This document shows, piece after piece, positions 1 to 13,975 of a stretch of DNA of 64,000 nucleotides (position 1 is its first letter; every line of letters starts with the position of its first letter). The notes beneath the pieces were generated by a model that saw nothing but the letters and a program-made list of their open reading frames with translations, was not told the DNA's origin and searched no databases. The translations under genes were made by a program, and so were the position numbers. The stretch spans positions 119,260 to 183,259 of the forward strand of contig NZ_LMPT01000003.1 of NCBI RefSeq assembly GCF_001424425.1, in the 5' to 3' direction. This DNA comes from Acidovorax sp. Leaf191. Lineage in GTDB: Bacteria > Pseudomonadota > Gammaproteobacteria > Burkholderiales > Burkholderiaceae_C.

Positions 1-96
1 CCGCCCAACCGCCATTTGAGCGCCAAGGTGCGCGCCTTTGTCGACTGGGCGGCCGAGCTGTTCCAGCGCGAAGCCCAGATGCAGCGCAAGGGGTAG
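1..96 (+). CDS. LysR-family transcriptional regulator, C-terminal fragment
   Basis: Only the last 31 codons of a gene entering from the left are present, ending in TAG at 94-96. The tail runs PPNRHLSAKVRAFVDWAAEL, which matches the usual end of the substrate-binding domain of LysR-type regulators (a 'P..RHLS.KVRAFVDW' signature). DNA-binding domain, effector and target cannot be judged from this piece. The following 143 bases to the next gene show no clear terminator or promoter. Confidence 0.75.
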   Translation, partial: PPNRHLSAKVRAFVDWAAELFQREAQMQRKG

Positions 97-239
97 ACCC
101 GCCTGCGCCGGCCTGCGGGCTGGGTGCCGCAGTACCCGGCGCCTGAAGGGGCTCCACCGGCCAGCGGGCCCACCGGCTCCCATGCCGCGATGGCACGCCA
201 CCAGCCCGCTCCCAGGCGCTGCGGGCATCTGCGGTCTGT

Positions 240-566
240 ATGCTTCAGGGGATGAGCATTTCTGAGACCCCACCGCCCGCCACGCCGGGAACCCCGGCAC
301 CCGACGAAGCCCCCGCCCCGGTTGCCAAGCCCGTCCAGCCCCGCAACCCGCTGCACGGCGTGACGCTGGAGGCCATGGTGGTGGCCCTGGCGGACTATTT
401 TGGCTGGGATGAACTGGGCCAGCGCATTCCCATCCGCTGCTTCCAGAGCGACCCCAGCGTGGGATCGAGCCTCAAGTTCCTGCGCAAGACGCCCTGGGCG
501 CGCGAAAAGGTCGAAAGCCTGTACCTCTTCATGCTGCGGGATCAAAAGCGCAACAACGAGGGCTGA
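240..566 (+). CDS. VF530-family (DUF2132) small DNA-binding-type protein
   Basis: A 108-residue protein with a proline/alanine-rich leader (about residues 1-35) followed by the conserved core [15 protein letters not shown] ... [19 protein letters not shown] ... [13 protein letters not shown]. This is the hallmark of the VF530/DUF2132 family, small helical proteins proposed to bind DNA; the cellular role is unknown. The start is uncertain: the ATG at 240 has no Shine-Dalgarno, and the ATG at 252 (MSISET) has GGGG directly against it. It is a lone gene converging on the alpha-E gene. Confidence 0.8.
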   Translation: MLQGMSISETPPPATPGTPAPDEAPAPVAKPVQPRNPLHGVTLEAMVVALADYFGWDELGQRIPIRCFQSDPSVGSSLKFLRKTPWAREKVESLYLFMLRDQKRNNEG

Positions 567-639
567 GCCGGAGGGTTGCCGGCCTGCCGCGCCGGCAAAG
601 CCACGGCGGCCAGCCCCCTCCCCTGGCCTGCCTTGACCG

Positions 640-1599
640 TCAGTCGCCCGCCGCCACCAGGAAGTCGCGGCTGATGCCCCCGCCCAGGTCGTTGACCCGG
701 TCGAGGAACTGCGTGAGGAACGCATGCAGGCCCGTCGACAGGATCTCGTCGATGCGCCCGTACTGCAGGTCGGCCAGCAGGCGGCCCGCGCGGCGCTGGG
801 TTTCGGCCGACTGCTGGTTGGCCACCACGCTGAGGTTGTCCACCACCTCGCGCATGCAGGCGTGCAGGGACCTGGGCATGTCGCGGCGCAGCACCAGCAG
901 GTCGGCCACACGGCCCGGGGTGATCACGTCGCGGTAGACCTTGCGGTACACCTCGAACGCCGAGACGCTGCGCAGGATGGAGCTCCAGTGGTAGAAGTCG
1001 GCCTCCTGGTTGCGCTCGCTTGCGCGGCCGAAGAAGTCGTTTTCCACCGCGTGGAACTTCACGTCCAGCAGCCGCGCCGTGTTGTCGGCGCGCTCGAGGA
1101 AGGTGCCCAGCCGCAGGAAGTGAAAGGCCTCGTCCTGCAGCATGGTGCCCAGCGTCACGCCGCGCGACAGGTGCGAGCGGTATTTCACCCACTCGAAGAA
1201 CTGGCCGGGCTCACGCTCGAAGGCGCCGCTTTCCAGCACGCGGTGCAGCTCCAGCCAGGTCTGGTTCTGCGTCTCCCACACCTCGGTGGTGAGCGCCCCG
1301 CGCACGGCCCGCGCGTTTTCGCGCGCAGCGCGCAGGCACGACAGGATGGACGACGGGTTCTCGCCATCGCGCACCATGAATTCCAGCACGTTGTGGGGCG
1401 TGACCTTGCCATGTTTGGCGGTGTAGGCGGGAATCAGCTCGCTGATGGACAGCAGGCCTTCCCAACCCTCCTGCACCACGTCGGCAGACTGGGGCAGGAG
1501 CGAGGTCTCGTAGCTCACATTGAGCATCCGGGCGGTGTTCTCCGCCCGCTCGGTGTATCGAGACATCCAGAACAGGTGATCGGCAGTGCGGCTCAGCAT
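640..1599 (-). CDS. alpha-E domain protein (DUF403)
   Basis: A 319-residue, mostly helical protein starting MLSRTADHLFWMSRYTERAE, the diagnostic opening of the alpha-E (DUF403) family. Members are encoded beside circularly permuted ATP-grasp enzymes and are thought to take part in making or modifying a peptide; the chemistry is not established. The start is one base after the stop of the upstream ATP-grasp gene, so the two are almost certainly translationally coupled in one operon. The transglutaminase-like gene often seen with this pair is not downstream here, because the next gene (VF530) is on the other strand. Confidence 0.9.
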   Translation of the reverse strand: MLSRTADHLFWMSRYTERAENTARMLNVSYETSLLPQSADVVQEGWEGLLSISELIPAYTAKHGKVTPHNVLEFMVRDGENPSSILSCLRAARENARAVRGALTTEVWETQNQTWLELHRVLESGAFEREPGQFFEWVKYRSHLSRGVTLGTMLQDEAFHFLRLGTFLERADNTARLLDVKFHAVENDFFGRASERNQEADFYHWSSILRSVSAFEVYRKVYRDVITPGRVADLLVLRRDMPRSLHACMREVVDNLSVVANQQSAETQRRAGRLLADLQYGRIDEILSTGLHAFLTQFLDRVNDLGGGISRDFLVAAGD

Positions 1600-1600
1600 C

Positions 1601-3136
1601 TCAAAATCCTCCCTGTGTTTGTGTCATCCCATCCATCGACTGCGACTGCGATTGCGACAGGGTCTCCGGCCGCGGCGCTGCTGCGGCGGCGTGTTCGCCC
1701 AGGACCCAGGTGTCCTTGGTGCCGCCGCCCTGTGATGAATTGACGACCAGAGACCCCTCCTTCAGCGCCACGCGCGTGAGGCCGCCCGCGGCCATCTGCA
1801 CCTCGCGGCCGCTGAGCACGAAGGGGCGCAGGTCGATATGGCGCGGCGCGATGCCGGCGTCCACATAGGTCGGGCAGCTCGACAGGCTGAGCGTGGGCTG
1901 CGCGATGTAGCCGGCCGGGTTGGCCAGCAGCGCGCGGCGAAAGTCCTCGATCTCGGCCTGCGTGGCCGCGGGGCCGATGAGCATGCCGTAGCCGCCGGCG
2001 CCGTGCACTTCCTTGACCACGAGGTCCTTCAGGTTGGCCAGCACGTGCTGCAGGTCGTCCTGCTTGCGGCACATCCAGGTGGGCACGTTCTTGAGGATGG
2101 GTTCCTCGCCCAGGTAGAAGCGGATCATCTCGGGCACGTAGGGGTAGACGGACTTGTCGTCGGCCACGCCGGTGCCCACTGCGTTGCAGATGCCCACGTT
2201 GCCGGCGCGGTACGCCTCCATCAGGCCGTAGCAGCCCAGCGTGGAGTTGCGGCGGAACACCTGCGGGTCGAGGAAGTCGTCGTCCACGCGGCGGTAGATC
2301 ACGTCCACCCGCTGCAGGCCGCGCGTGGTGCGCATGTAGACGAACTTGTCCTTGACCACCAGGTCCTGCCCTTCGACCAGCTCCACGCCCATCTGCTGCG
2401 CCAGGAAGGCGTGTTCGAAGTACGCGCTGTTGTGCATGCCGGGCGTGAGCACCACCACCGTCGGCTCGTCGGCCGCCGCGGGCGCGCTGGCGAGCAGGGT
2501 CTCGAGCAGCATGTCGGGGTAGTGGGCCACCGGCGCCACCTTGTGCAGGCTGAACAGCTCGGGAAAGAGCCGCATCATCATCTTGCGGTTTTCGAGCATG
2601 TAGCTCACGCCGCTGGGCACGCGCAGGTTGTCTTCGAGCACGTAGTACTCGCCCTCGCCCTGCGCGTTGGGGGCGCGCACGATGTCGATGCCGGCGATGT
2701 GCGCGTAGATGTTCTGCGGCACGTGGAGCCCGGCCATCTCGGGCCGGTACTGGGCGTTGTTGACGATGAGGTCCTGGGGCACGATGCCGGCGCGGATGAT
2801 GTCCTGGCCGTGGTACACGTCGTGGATGAACCGGTTGAGCGCGGTGACCCGCTGCACCAGCCCCAGCTGCATGCGGCTCCACTCGTGGGCCGGGATGATG
2901 CGGGGGATCAGGTCGAACGGGATCAGCCGCTCGTTGCCGGCGCCGCCCTCGTCCTTGGCGCCGTAGACGGCGAAGGTGATGCCCACGCGGCGAAAGATCA
3001 TCTCTGCCTCGGCCCGGCGGGCCTGCATCACGTCAGGGGGCTGTTTGCTCAACCACTGCGCATAGCGCTTGTAGTGTTCCCGCACATCGCTGCCCTCAAA
3101 CGGCAGCATGGCGTACATCTCATCAAATTTCTGCAT
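1601..3136 (-). CDS. circularly permuted ATP-grasp protein (DUF404/DUF407)
   Basis: 511 residues starting MQKFDEMYAMLPFEGSDVRE, preceded by a strong AGGAGG with 7-base spacing, which fixes the start at 3136 although the frame stays open far upstream. Conserved blocks include 'GLVQRVTALNRFIHDVYHGQ', 'NAQGEGEYYVLEDNLRVPSG' and 'YPYVPEMIRFYLGEEPIL', all typical of the circularly permuted ATP-grasp fold. Such enzymes are predicted to use ATP to form amide bonds. It forms a two-gene operon with the alpha-E gene (gap of one base). The real substrate is unknown in this family. Confidence 0.9.
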   Translation of the reverse strand: MQKFDEMYAMLPFEGSDVREHYKRYAQWLSKQPPDVMQARRAEAEMIFRRVGITFAVYGAKDEGGAGNERLIPFDLIPRIIPAHEWSRMQLGLVQRVTALNRFIHDVYHGQDIIRAGIVPQDLIVNNAQYRPEMAGLHVPQNIYAHIAGIDIVRAPNAQGEGEYYVLEDNLRVPSGVSYMLENRKMMMRLFPELFSLHKVAPVAHYPDMLLETLLASAPAAADEPTVVVLTPGMHNSAYFEHAFLAQQMGVELVEGQDLVVKDKFVYMRTTRGLQRVDVIYRRVDDDFLDPQVFRRNSTLGCYGLMEAYRAGNVGICNAVGTGVADDKSVYPYVPEMIRFYLGEEPILKNVPTWMCRKQDDLQHVLANLKDLVVKEVHGAGGYGMLIGPAATQAEIEDFRRALLANPAGYIAQPTLSLSSCPTYVDAGIAPRHIDLRPFVLSGREVQMAAGGLTRVALKEGSLVVNSSQGGGTKDTWVLGEHAAAAAPRPETLSQSQSQSMDGMTQTQGGF

Positions 3137-3227
3137 GAACGGGCCTCCTGCACGCAGGATAGCAAGTTGTGAGCCCACCTCCGGCCTGGTGGCCCCTTGG
3201 CGCGGCCTGCGCTTGCAAAAAGTCCGC

Positions 3228-5828
3228 TCAACCGGGTCGCGGCGCCATATCGTGCTGCCAGTAATGCCTGGCACCGTCGCGTTCGCAGCCGACTTCGTCC
3301 GGCCGCGCCGATGACCAGGTGGCGGCGCCGCACCGGGCGGACTCCACCATGCGGATGCCTCGCGCGCGGTAGCGCTCGAACACATCGGGCGCCGGATGGC
3401 CGAAACGGTTGCGGTAGCCGGCCTGCACCAAAGCGGTGCGAGGCTGGACAGCCTCCAGAAACGCGGCGGTGGACGACGTCTTGCTGCCATGGTGCGGCAC
3501 CAGCAGCACGTCCGCCCGCACCGGGGCACCGCGCGCCAGCAGCGCCTGCTCCTGCGGCGCTTCGATGTCGCCGACGAGCAGGGCGACCGGCGGGTCTGGC
3601 CTTGCCCCCTGCCCCGCCGCCGTGACACGCAGCACGCAGCTCAGTGCATTGGGGCGGCGGGCCTGCGCGGCATCGCCGTCTTGCGGGTGCAGCACCTCGA
3701 AGGCCACGCCATCCCAGGTCCACCGCTGGCCCTGCAGGCAGGGCTTGACCGGGCGCAGCGCCTGCAGCGCGTGGTCGGCTTCGATGGAGCCGGTGAGCTC
3801 GGCCTGCGGCTGCTGCGCGAGCACGGCAGCTGCGCCACCCGTGTGGTCGATGTCGCGGTGGCTGAGCATGAGCACGTCCACCCGCTCGCCCAGCGCGCGC
3901 AGCAGAGGCACCAGCACGCGGTGGCCGGCATCGCTCTCACGGCTGAAGCGCGGGCCCGCGTCGTACAGCAGCGTGTGCGTGGCCGTGCGCACCAGCACCG
4001 CATTGCCCTGGCCGATGTCTGCCGCCAACAGCTCGAACTGGCCCGCCGCCGGCCGCGCCGGCTGCCACGCCAGCAACGGCCACAGCAGGGGCAGCGCCAG
4101 CAACCGCAGCCGCCAGGGCAACCGGGTGGCCAGCAACGCGCCGCCCGCCACGGCCGCCACGCCCGCCCAGAGAGGCGCCACAGGCAGAAAGACCACCGCC
4201 CAGGGCCACTGCGCCAGCCACTGCAGCAAGGCGGCCAGCGGCTGCAAGGCCAGCGCCGCCAGGCTCCACAGCGGCGCCCACAGCACGCCGCCCAGCGCCA
4301 GCGGGGTGACCACCAGCGTGACCCAGGGGATGGCCACCAGATTGGCCGCAAAGCCGACCAGCGACACCTGGCCGAACAGCAGCACACCCAGCGGTGTGAG
4401 GGCCAGCGTCACCACCCATTGCTCGCGCAACAACGAACGAAAATGCCCTCCACCGCTCGATCCATGAGCGCCAGCAGCTATCGAATTAGTAGCAAACAGC
4501 ACACCGACCGCCACGAAGCTCAGCCAGAAGCCCGCCTGCGCCAGCGCCCACGGGTCGGCCACCACCACGGCGGCGCAGGCCAGGAGCCACACCTGCGGCC
4601 ACGGCCACCGCCGGCCGCTGAGCTGCAGCAGCGCGATGGCCGCCAGCATGATCACCGTGCGCTGGGCCGGCACGCCCCAGCCGCTGAACAGCGCGTAGCC
4701 AGCCGCCAGCAGCACGCCCGCAGCCAGCGCCACCGACTGCGCCGGGGCCCGCAGGCACAGCCGGGTGGAACGGCGCCACAGCGCACGCACGGCCAATGCC
4801 GCCAGCCACGCGAAGAGCGTGATGTGAAGCCCCGAGATGCTCATCAGGTGCGCCACGCCTGTGGCGCGGAACACGTCCCAGTCGGCGCGGTCGATGGCGC
4901 GCTGATCGCCTGTCACCAGCGCCGCCACCACCCCGGCGATGCGGGCACGTGTCGGGTCGTCGCTGTGCCCATCGTGCACCAGCCGCTCGATGATGGCGTC
5001 GCGCACCGCCTGCCGTGCGCGCTCCACGGGGTGCTGCCAGGTCGAACCGAGCAGCACCGGCGCCTCGTCCTTGGGACCGGCGCGCACATAGCCGGTGGCC
5101 TGCACGCCCTGCTCCCACATCCAGAGTTCGTAGTCAAACCCGTGGGGGTTGCGCAGGCCGTGCGGCGCTTTCAACCGCACGGTCAGGTCCCAGCGCTCGC
5201 CGGCACGCAGGGCGGGCGGCGGGCGCTGCAGGTCGGCCACGCCCGCCGCATCGCGAAAGGCGCCGCCGTACCACGCGACCTCGATGCGCGGCGGCAACTG
5301 CACGGGCGCGCCCTGCAGCAGCGCGGTCTCCACATCCAGGCGCAGGCGGGTGCCTGCCTCATTGCTTTGGGGCATGGCGGCCACCATGCCGGTGACGCGG
5401 ATGTCGCGCCCTTCCAGCTGCGGCGACAGCGCCTGGCCCAGGTAGTCGGCAGACCGCAGGCCGCTGCTGCCGAACAGGGCGAGCCCACCGGCCGCAGCGG
5501 CCAGTGCCATGGCGGCGATGGGCATCCACCCAAGGTCCGCCGCCCTTGTGCGGCCCACAGCCCATGCTGCCAGCGCAAGAACACACGCAGCCACCAGCAG
5601 GCCGGCGTACGCGGTGGCGCGCCACAGCGCAGGTTGCTGCAGTTGCAGCGCAGCGCCCGCCACGGCGCCCAGCATCAGGGCGGGCAACAGCCAGGGCCGG
5701 GGTGGGCGTGCAGCCTGTGCGGTGGGCCTTGCGGCCAGCTGTGCCCCCACGCCACCGTCTTGCGCCATGCCGCCGGCCCGAGGTGACGGCCGGGCCGGAA
5801 CGGCATTAGAAGCGCTTATGTGGGGCAT
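3228..5828 (-). CDS. comEC: ComEC/Rec2 DNA-uptake channel
   Basis: 866 residues, the usual size for proteobacterial ComEC. The order is N-terminal membrane helices (~45-125), a DUF4131 region, the competence-domain membrane bundle (~290-590, with 'GVAHLMSISGLHITLFAWLAA') and a C-terminal metallo-beta-lactamase-like domain containing 'LSHRDIDHTGGAAAVL' and 'LLVPHHGSKTSS'. It forms the inner-membrane pore for single-stranded DNA during transformation. The start is uncertain: ATG 5828 has no clear ribosome site and ATG 5768 is an alternative. A dispersed repeat copy lies in frame at 4468-4492 and encodes part of a hydrophilic loop (TNSIAAGAHGSSGGGH) between membrane helices. Confidence 0.93.
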   Translation of the reverse strand: MPHISASNAVPARPSPRAGGMAQDGGVGAQLAARPTAQAARPPRPWLLPALMLGAVAGAALQLQQPALWRATAYAGLLVAACVLALAAWAVGRTRAADLGWMPIAAMALAAAAGGLALFGSSGLRSADYLGQALSPQLEGRDIRVTGMVAAMPQSNEAGTRLRLDVETALLQGAPVQLPPRIEVAWYGGAFRDAAGVADLQRPPPALRAGERWDLTVRLKAPHGLRNPHGFDYELWMWEQGVQATGYVRAGPKDEAPVLLGSTWQHPVERARQAVRDAIIERLVHDGHSDDPTRARIAGVVAALVTGDQRAIDRADWDVFRATGVAHLMSISGLHITLFAWLAALAVRALWRRSTRLCLRAPAQSVALAAGVLLAAGYALFSGWGVPAQRTVIMLAAIALLQLSGRRWPWPQVWLLACAAVVVADPWALAQAGFWLSFVAVGVLFATNSIAAGAHGSSGGGHFRSLLREQWVVTLALTPLGVLLFGQVSLVGFAANLVAIPWVTLVVTPLALGGVLWAPLWSLAALALQPLAALLQWLAQWPWAVVFLPVAPLWAGVAAVAGGALLATRLPWRLRLLALPLLWPLLAWQPARPAAGQFELLAADIGQGNAVLVRTATHTLLYDAGPRFSRESDAGHRVLVPLLRALGERVDVLMLSHRDIDHTGGAAAVLAQQPQAELTGSIEADHALQALRPVKPCLQGQRWTWDGVAFEVLHPQDGDAAQARRPNALSCVLRVTAAGQGARPDPPVALLVGDIEAPQEQALLARGAPVRADVLLVPHHGSKTSSTAAFLEAVQPRTALVQAGYRNRFGHPAPDVFERYRARGIRMVESARCGAATWSSARPDEVGCERDGARHYWQHDMAPRPG
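4468..4492 (-). repeat. Dispersed repeat, partial copy inside comEC
   Basis: Read on the minus strand this 25-base stretch is CTACTAATTCGATAGCTGCT followed by GGCGC, matching 20 of 25 positions of the first half of the copy at 47694-47755. It is in frame with comEC and encodes the segment TNSIAAGA. Only the first stem-loop half is recognisable. Confidence 0.65.
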
Positions 5829-6000
5829 GGGCTGATGCTAATGCGCAGGCAGCGCGCCGCGCCGGTGGCAAGCACAGCGGGCTGTGTAACACTCGCGGCC
5901 ACCCGGGCGCTGTCTGCCGGCCGCAACGCCACGCAAGCGCATGCACCTGCGCTCGCACGCACGCCCCGACATCCACCCCTTTGATCATCAAGGAACCACC

Positions 6001-6459
6001 ATGAGCGTTTACGACAAGCTGACAGAACTCAACATCACCCTGCCACCGGTGTCGGTGCCCGCCGCAGCCTACGTGCCGTTCGTGCAGACCGGCAATCTGG
6101 TGTTCCTGTCGGGCCACATCGCCCGCAAGGACGGCAAGCCCTGGGCTGCGCAGTTCGGCCGCGACATCGGCACCGAAGAAGGCAAAACGGCCGCACGCGC
6201 GGTGGCCATCGACCTCATGGGCACGCTGCAGGCCGCCTGCGGCGGCGACCTGAACCGGGTCAAGCGCATCGTCAAGCTCATGAGCCTGGTGAACTCCACC
6301 GGCGACTTCACCGAGCAGCACCTGGTGACCAATGGCGCCAGCGAACTGCTGGGCCAGGTGTTTGGCGACAAGGGCGTGCACGCACGCAGCGCGTTCGGCG
6401 TGGCGCAGATCCCGATGGGTGCCTGCGTCGAGATCGAGCTGATCGCTGAATTGGTCTGA
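6001..6459 (+). CDS. RidA family (YjgF/YER057c/UK114) protein
   Basis: 152 residues. The start at 6001 is supported by AAGGA ten bases upstream; the frame is open further 5' but without conserved sequence. Typical family blocks: 'GNLVFLSGHIARKDGKPW', 'AARAVAIDLMGTLQAACGGD' and near the end 'HARSAFGVAQIPMGACVEIE' with the conserved Arg129 and Glu144. RidA proteins hydrolyse reactive enamine/imine intermediates released by PLP enzymes. The subclass is the longer form (about 150 residues rather than 128), so deaminase activity is likely but not certain. Monocistronic by layout. Confidence 0.9.
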   Translation: MSVYDKLTELNITLPPVSVPAAAYVPFVQTGNLVFLSGHIARKDGKPWAAQFGRDIGTEEGKTAARAVAIDLMGTLQAACGGDLNRVKRIVKLMSLVNSTGDFTEQHLVTNGASELLGQVFGDKGVHARSAFGVAQIPMGACVEIELIAELV

Positions 6460-6512
6460 TGACTGCCCAGGCCTCGGAGTTCAAGAGCCCCGGGAGCCGT
6501 GGAACCCCGCCA

Positions 6513-8300
6513 TCAGAAGGACTCCCAGTCCTCCTCGGCGCCCTGGGCCAGGGCGGGTGAGCGGGCCGGCGCCGTCTTTGCAGGCGTCTTTGCAGGCGCC
6601 TTGGCAGCGGGCTTGCCGGTGGCCTGCGCACCCTGCGTGATGCGCGGCGCGGCGGTCTTGCCCACCGCCATCGGTTGGGATGCGGCAGGCCTTGCGACTG
6701 GCTTAGCAGCCGGCGTATGCGCTGCCCGCATCGGCTCCACCGCACCGCCGTAAGCCGCTCCATTGACCTTGAATACCGAGACCACCTGCGCCAGGTGTTC
6801 CGCCTGCTCACGCAGGCTCTGGGCCGCTGCCGCGCTTTCCTCCACCAGTGCCGCATTCTGCTGGGTCATCTGGTCGAGATTGCCCACGGCCTGGTTCACC
6901 TGCGTGATGCCTGCGCTCTGCTCGGAAGACGCCGAGGTGATCTCGCCGATCATGTCGGTCACGCTTTGCACCGAGCGAACGATGTCGGTCATGGTGCTGC
7001 CTGCGTCGGCCACCAGGCGGGTGCCTGTCTCCACCTTCTCCACCGAGGCGCTGATCAGCACCTTGATCTCCTTGGCGGCTTCGGCGCTGCGCTGCGCGAG
7101 GCTGCGCACCTCGCTGGCCACCACCGCAAAGCCGCGGCCCTGCTCGCCGGCACGCGCGGCCTCCACCGCGGCGTTGAGCGCCAGGATGTTGGTCTGAAAA
7201 GCGATGCCGTCGATGGTGCCGATGATGTCCGAAATCTTCCGGCTGCTCTGGTTGATGTCCTCCATGGTGGACACCACCTGCGTCACCACCGAGCCGCCGC
7301 GCTCGGCCACGCCCGTGGCGCTGGCGGCCAGGGTACTGGCTTGGCGGGCACTGGCCGCGCTCTGCGCGATGGTGCTGGTGAACTCCTCCATCGCTGCCGC
7401 GGTTTCCTGCAGGTTGCTCGATGTCTGTTCGGTGCGCGCCGACAGGTCATGGTTGCCGGTGGCGATTTCTGCGCTGGCGATGGCAATGCTGTCCGTGCTC
7501 TGGCGCACCTGGTGCACCATGCGTCCGAGCGAATCGCTCATCGCATACTGCGAACGCAGCAGGTCCCCGAACTCGTCACCGCGCGTGACCGCTGCCTGCT
7601 CGCTCAGGTCGCCCGCTGCGATCTTGGCCGCCAGGTCGTTGGCCTGCGCCAGCGGACGCTGGATGCTGCCAATCAGGTAGTACGCACCGGCGACGATGGC
7701 CGCCAGCAGGGCCGCCACTGCGACGGCCGCGATCTTGACGGTGAGCATGCGCGACTCGGCCATGTCGGCCAGGCGCGTTTGAGCGGTCTTTTGCTGCAGG
7801 TCCACAAAGTCGCGCAGCGCCGTCAGGTAGGTCGTCACGGCCGGGTTGTAGCTTTGCTTGACCAGCGTGACCGCGTCCTCGGCCTTGCCGTCGGCCTTGA
7901 GCTGGCGCGCCTTGCCGCGCAAGTCGATCATGGTCTTGCGTGCATCGGCGATCTTCGCCATCTGCGCCTTGTCTGCATCCGACAGTGTCATGGCCTCGAG
8001 CGACTTCTGCACTTCGGTGATCTGGGCCGACGTGGCGGTGATCGCGTCCTTGAATTCGGCCTCGACCGCCGGATCGCTGCTGACGATGAGCGCCTGGGTG
8101 CGTGCCGCATTGGTTTCGGTGAGCCCAGCCCAGCGGATGGCGGCCCCGACACGGGCCTGCATCTCGCGGGACACCTCGTCGGCTTCGGCCTGTACCTTGG
8201 CCGACCGATAGGCGGAAAAGCCCACCACACCGGCCAGCATGACCACGATGAAGAGGACGGCGAGCCACAGCTTCTGGGCAATTCGGATGCGTTGGAACAT
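6513..8300 (-). CDS. Methyl-accepting chemotaxis protein with CheR/CheB-docking tail
   Basis: 595 residues: TM1 at about 11-31, a ~155-residue periplasmic four-helix ligand domain, TM2 at about 188-211, HAMP, then the long cytoplasmic coiled coil with the conserved hairpin tip '[20 protein letters not shown]'. A flexible Ala/Pro-rich linker leads to the C-terminal EEDWESF, resembling the NWETF-type pentapeptide that tethers CheR and CheB. The start at 8300 is preferred because GAGGAG sits 5 bases upstream of it and only 2 bases from the alternative ATG at 8303. The ligand is unknown. Confidence 0.93.
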   Translation of the reverse strand: MFQRIRIAQKLWLAVLFIVVMLAGVVGFSAYRSAKVQAEADEVSREMQARVGAAIRWAGLTETNAARTQALIVSSDPAVEAEFKDAITATSAQITEVQKSLEAMTLSDADKAQMAKIADARKTMIDLRGKARQLKADGKAEDAVTLVKQSYNPAVTTYLTALRDFVDLQQKTAQTRLADMAESRMLTVKIAAVAVAALLAAIVAGAYYLIGSIQRPLAQANDLAAKIAAGDLSEQAAVTRGDEFGDLLRSQYAMSDSLGRMVHQVRQSTDSIAIASAEIATGNHDLSARTEQTSSNLQETAAAMEEFTSTIAQSAASARQASTLAASATGVAERGGSVVTQVVSTMEDINQSSRKISDIIGTIDGIAFQTNILALNAAVEAARAGEQGRGFAVVASEVRSLAQRSAEAAKEIKVLISASVEKVETGTRLVADAGSTMTDIVRSVQSVTDMIGEITSASSEQSAGITQVNQAVGNLDQMTQQNAALVEESAAAAQSLREQAEHLAQVVSVFKVNGAAYGGAVEPMRAAHTPAAKPVARPAASQPMAVGKTAAPRITQGAQATGKPAAKAPAKTPAKTAPARSPALAQGAEEDWESF

Positions 8301-8473
8301 CATGTCTCCTCAAGTTGTGGGTTACTTCAGGCAAATCTGCCAATGTCAGCCTTTGATCCGGGAGATTGTTTGCACCGCCAGCCCGCACCTGCTAAGACAT
8401 TTTTTTACATATGGTGCGCCTGTTCGGCCTTTTCTTCCAATCCGTAGCAACCCGTGATGTGCTGCGACGCAAC

Positions 8474-8499
8474 AAAAAAGCCACCCGGCAGGGTGGCTT
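8474..8499 (-). terminator. Rho-independent terminator of parC
   Basis: The stem AAGCCACCC / GGGTGGCTT (8478-8486 with 8491-8499, loop GGCA) is followed on the minus strand by TTTT from the A-run at 8474-8477. It lies just past the end of parC and so ends the parE-transglycosylase-parC transcript before the chemoreceptor gene. Confidence 0.8.
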
Positions 8500-8554
8500 C
8501 AGGGTGGCTTGATTGGAGCGCCGGTGGCGTGGGGCGCACGCTCCGCGGGTGGTG

Positions 8555-10915
<2,361 letters not shown>

Positions 10916-11728
10916 TCGTTCTTGTTGGAGTCAGATTCAATCGGTGGGGGCGTCTGCGCCACCCGCGTGGGCGGCAGGTTGCCCCGGTTCACGGCGCCGC
11001 CCGACAGTTCCATGCGCACGCGGCCCGGCGCGGCGCGCTGGGCCAGCACCGGCGCCGGCGGCTTGAGCTGGTGGTACAGGCCCATCACGGTGCGCACATA
11101 GTTTTGCGTTTCCTTGTACGCCGGCACCTGGTTGCCGGCGCGCTGCACCGCGCCTTCGCCCGCGTTGTAGGCCGCCAGTGCCAGGTCCAGCCGCTCGGGA
11201 AACATGTCGATCAGGTGGCGCAGGTAGCGCGTGCCCGCGGGCACGTTCACGGCCGGGTCGGCCAGTTTCTTCTCGACCGAGCGCTTGGCGTCGGCACTGA
11301 CCCCGAAGCGCGTGGCGGTGGCCGGCATCACCTGCATGAGCCCCACCGCACCCTTGGGCGACACGGCGCCCGCGTCGAACCCGGACTCGGTGGCGATCAG
11401 GGCCTGGAGCAGTTCATAGTCGATGTCATGCCGGGCCGCTGCCGCGCGCAGATGGTGCTTCACCCGCTTGTAGTCCGGCGCGATGTCGAAAAAAGCCAGC
11501 AGCCGCGCGCCTGCCGGCGGCAGCGCATTCGGCATGGGCGGCGCACCTGCGGGCACATCGCGCGTGGAGTCGAACTCGTTGCCCTTGAAGAACAGGTGGT
11601 AGTTGGCGTCCACCTGCTCCGGCGCAAAGTGCGTCACGCCACGCGCGTCGACAAAGGCCCACAGGTCGGCGTGGGCCGCGCCGTGCGCCAGGCACAGCAG
11701 CAGGCCCGCGCACGCCAGGCGCAGGCGG

Positions 11729-13714
<1,986 letters not shown>

Positions 13715-13975
13715 AGCGGCGGATTGTAGTGCGGCAGCGGGCCAATAGCTGGATGAAAAACCAGTGACGGTAGCACTGTCAAAGACGGTGGTGACGGTCC
13801 ACGCGGTGCCGGGCCGCGAGAACGGGGCTGCGTTGGATGAACAGTGAGGCCGTTGGGGCCAGTTGCAACACACGAGGGTACTGTCGTGCTGAAGGCGGGG
13901 CCGCAACCCCGCTGCCAACTGTATTGGTTACCGGTGTATCAGCGCGTTTCGCCCAATCTGGCTACATTCCTGCGC

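Noticed and set aside
3396-5786. A 796-codon open frame opposite comEC, and similar long antisense frames opposite parC (8513-11101), parE (11603-13729) and the dehydrogenases (39448 onward)
   Set aside because: They mirror strongly conserved genes, have no domains, and are rich in His/Gln/Arg as expected for antisense of GC-rich coding DNA.
5980-5993. TTGATCATCAA, looking like an FNR/CRP site before ridA
   Set aside because: The half-sites are separated by 1 base instead of 4, and the right arm is the ribosome-binding region.
8304-8470. Flagellar (sigma-28) promoters upstream of the two chemoreceptors
   Set aside because: TCAAAGG/GCAGATTT-like words occur before the first receptor, but spacing is 11 rather than about 15; nothing better was found before the second.
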